Of a DNA stretch of 64,000 nt, positions 61,439-64,000 are shown in pieces; the stretch's first letter is position 1; the number at the start of each line of letters is the position of its first letter. The translations under genes were made by a program, and so were the position numbers. The notes beneath the pieces were generated by a model that was given only the letters and a program-made list of their open reading frames with translations, was not told where the DNA came from and did not search any database. Origin of the DNA: Natronococcus occultus SP4 (GTDB lineage Archaea; Halobacteriota; Halobacteria; Halobacteriales; Natrialbaceae); contig NC_019974.1 in NCBI RefSeq assembly GCF_000328685.1, positions 3,153,001-3,217,000 on the forward strand. The letters run 5' to 3'.

Positions 61439-62146
61439 GTGACGGGGGCTGACGACGGTGCGACCGTAGAGTTCTTCGGCGTCCCGGGCGCCGGCAAGTC
61501 GACGATTGCCCGTCGGGCGAGCGAGCGCCTGACGGCGACGCGGACGGTGACCGAGCCGACCTACGAGCTGGCCCACGAGGTCTCGACGGCGGCGCGGTAC
61601 CGGAAGAAGGGACGCTATGCCGCCGACGCCGTCGCCCGCCGTCCGCGACGGGCCCTCGAGGCCGCGCGACTGATCGCGGCCACCGAGCAGCCGTCGCGTC
61701 GCGGACTGGGGAAGCTGGCGTTCAACTGGCTGTACGTCGACGGCGTGGTCGGCTCGCGACCGCCTGGGGAGCTGCGAGTGCTCGACCAGGGGCTGCTCCA
61801 GGCGACCTGGTCGGTCGGGCTCGCCGCCACGCGGGACCGGATCGGAGCACTCGTCGAACTGGCCGTCGAGGCGCTCTCACGGTCGGGGCCTGCGCTAGTC
61901 GTCCTCGTCGACGTCGAGCCGGAGACGGCCCGCGAACGGATCGCCACCCGATCGGACGGCGACACGCGGGTCGATCCCGACGAGATCGCCGCGGCGGTCG
62001 CACTCGAGCGACGAGTCGAACGGACGCTCCTCGAAACCGTCGCCGACCGCCCGGCCGTCGAGACGCTCCGCGTGGCGAACGACTCCCGATCGGATCTCGC
62101 GGAGAGCGTCGCGGCCGTTCGCGAGCGCGTCCGATCGCTGCAGTAA
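61439..62146 (+). CDS. P-loop kinase-like protein of the glycan island (copy 2)
   Basis: 235 residues from GTG 61439. Walker A GVPGAGKST at 14-22 within TVEFFGVPGAGKST, similar to HVEFLGPPGAGKST of copy 1. LRVLDQGLLQATWSVGL is a candidate substrate/Mg segment and VVLVDVEPETARERIATR the LID-like Arg cluster. No family recognised. Basic helices between 60 and 100 could contact membrane or a partner. Confidence 0.7.
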   Translation: MTGADDGATVEFFGVPGAGKSTIARRASERLTATRTVTEPTYELAHEVSTAARYRKKGRYAADAVARRPRRALEAARLIAATEQPSRRGLGKLAFNWLYVDGVVGSRPPGELRVLDQGLLQATWSVGLAATRDRIGALVELAVEALSRSGPALVVLVDVEPETARERIATRSDGDTRVDPDEIAAAVALERRVERTLLETVADRPAVETLRVANDSRSDLAESVAAVRERVRSLQ

Positions 62147-62164
62147 CCGGGTTGGACCGTGCCT

Positions 62165-63280
62165 TCACTCCCGTAGCGACCGCAGCGCCCGCGTCGTCGA
62201 TTCGACGGTCGTCCGCCAGTCGTAGGCCGGCTCGAGGGTCCCGCCGTCGTGGCGCATCGGTTGGGAGAGCTGATCGCGAATCGCCGCCGCGAACCCGTCG
62301 ACGTCGCCGACCGGGACGGTCGTGCCGGCGTCGTCGACGACGTCGGCGACCTGCTCGAGGGCCGAGCAGACGACGCGAACGCCTGCGGCCCTGGCCTCGA
62401 GTACCGTCCGCGGGACGCCCTCGGTGCGACTCGGCAGGACGAGGACGTCGGCCGACCGGTAGATCCGGGGCATCTCCCGGTAGGGACGGTGGCCGAGAAA
62501 CACGACCCCCTCGTCGGCCCGGTCCTCCAGGGCGTCCCGCAACGGTCCCTCGCCGCAGACGTACAGCGTCGCGTCCGGGTGCGTCTCGCGGACCCGTTCG
62601 ACGGCCGCGACGGCGTCCTGCGGTCGTTTCCCCTCGACCAGTCGCCCGACGAACAACAGCGTCGGCCCATCGGCGTCGACGTCCTCGCTTTCGGGGCCCT
62701 GTGATCCGAACCGTTCGGTGTCGATCCCGTTGGGGACGACCTTGATCGGTGCTCGGACGCCGAACTCGCGAAGTCGGCGTTTGTCGACGTCGGTGTAACA
62801 GAACGCGAGGTCGGCCCGGTTGAACGTCCATCGACCGAGGGTCCGTAGATACCACTCGAACAGCCATTCGGGCGCAGTCTGGGAGTAGAGCCCGTGGTTC
62901 GTAATCGCGAGCGGCGCTCCGCCGAGTCGCCGTTTGAGCGCCGCCAGGTTCGTCGAGAAGTACAGATGTGAGTGGGCGTGAACGACGTCGAACCCGTCCG
63001 CCTCGAGCAGGTACCGGGCGAGTCCCGTCGAGAGCTCGTTTCCGAGCGGGCTGACCGTCGGCTCGTAGCGAACGACGGTGTACCCGCTGCGGCGTTCGAC
63101 GTGGGGTGTGTCCGGATCGCGCCGAACCGTCGCTACCGTCACGTCGTGGCCCATCGCTGCCTGATCCCGGCTCATCGCGTGGACGTGGTAGGCACCGCCA
63201 CCGTTGACGTCCGGGTACGCCTTCTGTGCGATCCGCAGGATTCGCATCGGCCGATCGGTCTCCGGTAGTTCGGGCACCAT
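62165..63280 (-). CDS. Glycosyltransferase family 4
   Basis: 371 residues. DVNGGGAYHVHAMSRDQAAM opens the acceptor domain; VVPNGIDTERFG and LLFVGRLVEGKRPQDAV mark the donor domain; SRTEGVPRTVLEARAAGVRV contains E-x7-E. ATG 63280 lies ten bases after the epimerase stop, so the two are an operon. An internal ATG at 63247 is an alternative. Confidence 0.88.
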   Translation of the reverse strand: MVPELPETDRPMRILRIAQKAYPDVNGGGAYHVHAMSRDQAAMGHDVTVATVRRDPDTPHVERRSGYTVVRYEPTVSPLGNELSTGLARYLLEADGFDVVHAHSHLYFSTNLAALKRRLGGAPLAITNHGLYSQTAPEWLFEWYLRTLGRWTFNRADLAFCYTDVDKRRLREFGVRAPIKVVPNGIDTERFGSQGPESEDVDADGPTLLFVGRLVEGKRPQDAVAAVERVRETHPDATLYVCGEGPLRDALEDRADEGVVFLGHRPYREMPRIYRSADVLVLPSRTEGVPRTVLEARAAGVRVVCSALEQVADVVDDAGTTVPVGDVDGFAAAIRDQLSQPMRHDGGTLEPAYDWRTTVESTTRALRSLRE

Positions 63281-63290
63281 CTGAGCAGCC

Positions 63291-64000
63291 TCAGCCGTTG
63301 TGCGCGAGCGTTTCGAGCCCCGCTTCGAGAGGGACGGTCGGTTCGTAGCCGAGTTCCGTTCGGGCCTTCTCGATCGCGGCCCGGCTGCGATCGATATCGC
63401 CGGGTCGTGGGTCGCCGTGGACGATCTCGGCGTCCGAGCCGACGACCGTCCGGATCGTCTCGGCGAGCTCCCGGATCGTTACCGACGAGCCGGTTCCGAC
63501 GTTGAACGACTCGCCGACGGCGTCGGTTGTCGCCGCCAGCAGGTTCGCCTGCACGACGTCCGAGACGTGGACGAAGTCGCGGGTCTGGGTCCCGTCGCCG
63601 TCGACCGTAATCGGGTCCCCGGACCGGGCCTGCTCGAGGAAGACACTGATGACGGCGCTGTAGTCGCCGCCGACCTGTCGGGGGCCGTAGACGTTGAAGT
63701 ACCGCAGAACGACCGTTTCGAGCCCGTACAGCTCGTGGTAGAGCCGGGCGTACTCGTCGATAGTTACCTTCTCGAGGCCGTACGGCGAGGACGGCGCCGT
63801 CGGATGCGTTTCGTCGATGGGGACGTACTCGGGATGGCCGTAGATCGCCGCGCTCGAGGCCAGCACGACGCGGGCGTCCTCGGCACGGGCCCGCTCGAGC
63901 AGCGCCAGCGTCCCGTCGACGTTGACCGAGTGGCTCTCGACCGGCGCGGCGACCGACTCCTCGACGCTGACGAGCGCGGCCTCGTGAAAGATCAGATCGA
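63291..64000 (-). CDS. NAD-dependent epimerase/dehydratase, N-terminus beyond window
   Basis: About 236 C-terminal residues; the reading frame is open to base 64000 (DLIFHEAALVSVEESVAAPV), so the start and NAD-binding motif lie outside. Catalytic VLASSAAIYG and SPYGLEKVTIDEY present; RYFNVYGPRQ and DGTQTRDFVHVSDVV follow. UDP-glucose 4-epimerase/UDP-GlcNAc epimerase type. Upstream partner of the GT4 at 62165. Confidence 0.9.
   Translation of the reverse strand, partial: DLIFHEAALVSVEESVAAPVESHSVNVDGTLALLERARAEDARVVLASSAAIYGHPEYVPIDETHPTAPSSPYGLEKVTIDEYARLYHELYGLETVVLRYFNVYGPRQVGGDYSAVISVFLEQARSGDPITVDGDGTQTRDFVHVSDVVQANLLAATTDAVGESFNVGTGSSVTIRELAETIRTVVGSDAEIVHGDPRPGDIDRSRAAIEKARTELGYEPTVPLEAGLETLAHNG

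Noticed and set aside
1-64000. CRISPR arrays, tRNA and rRNA genes
   Set aside because: No regularly spaced identical repeats with unique spacers, no cloverleaf with TTCRANNC-type arm and no rRNA-like segment was noticed when reading; a covariance-model scan was not possible.

Overview
The window is high-GC DNA with strongly acidic predicted proteins, TATA boxes about 24-33 bases before many starts (leaderless mRNAs), twin-arginine lipoproteins with an AGC lipobox, an AglF-type nucleotidyltransferase and small-protein families typical of Halobacteria. It is haloarchaeal DNA, probably from the Natrialbales (inferred from overall gene content; the genus cannot be fixed). No rRNA, tRNA or CRISPR array was seen.

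Layout. 0-5.8 kb: trehalose synthesis (otsA-otsB), an M24 peptidase, an MDR oxidoreductase, an alpha/beta hydrolase and a zinc-ribbon protein. 6-7.6 kb: a surface protein built of Q/N/A-rich repeats with a lysine-rich tail. 8-11 kb: glmU-like and glmS, which make amino-sugar nucleotide precursors. 11-19 kb: small proteins, an FtsX-type permease pair without an ATPase, an acyltransferase, a catalytically degenerate deacetylase-like lipoprotein and an MFS transporter. 19-22 kb: a probable replication origin, an orc1/cdc6 gene between two groups of a conserved 20-base element, with an AT-richer palindrome-bearing segment. 22-27 kb: PRC-barrel protein, a transposon-end remnant, a DUF4097 lipoprotein, and a winged-helix regulator with small membrane proteins and two paralogous sensor-domain proteins. 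27-42 kb: ATP-grasp enzyme, cupredoxin, APS/PAPS reductase, TctABC uptake system, radical SAM enzyme, thioredoxin/thioredoxin reductase, cation/proton antiporter, TauE/SafE exporter and a double Usp protein.

42.4 kb to the end is one large cell-surface polysaccharide/glycan island: six glycosyltransferases, four Wzy/WaaL-type polytopic polymerase/ligase candidates (two clearly paralogous), aglF, a Wzx-type flippase, an ABC exporter, two NAD-dependent epimerases, a PAP2 phosphatase, two P-loop kinase-like proteins and a ParB-fold-like protein. Together they could make sugar nucleotides, build a lipid-linked glycan, flip it and polymerise or transfer it outside. The glmU-glmS pair and a second nucleotidyltransferase at 35 kb would feed the same pool.

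The most unusual items are the repeat surface protein with the polylysine tail, the origin architecture, and the glycan island with its duplicated polymerases and unassigned P-loop and ParB-like partners.
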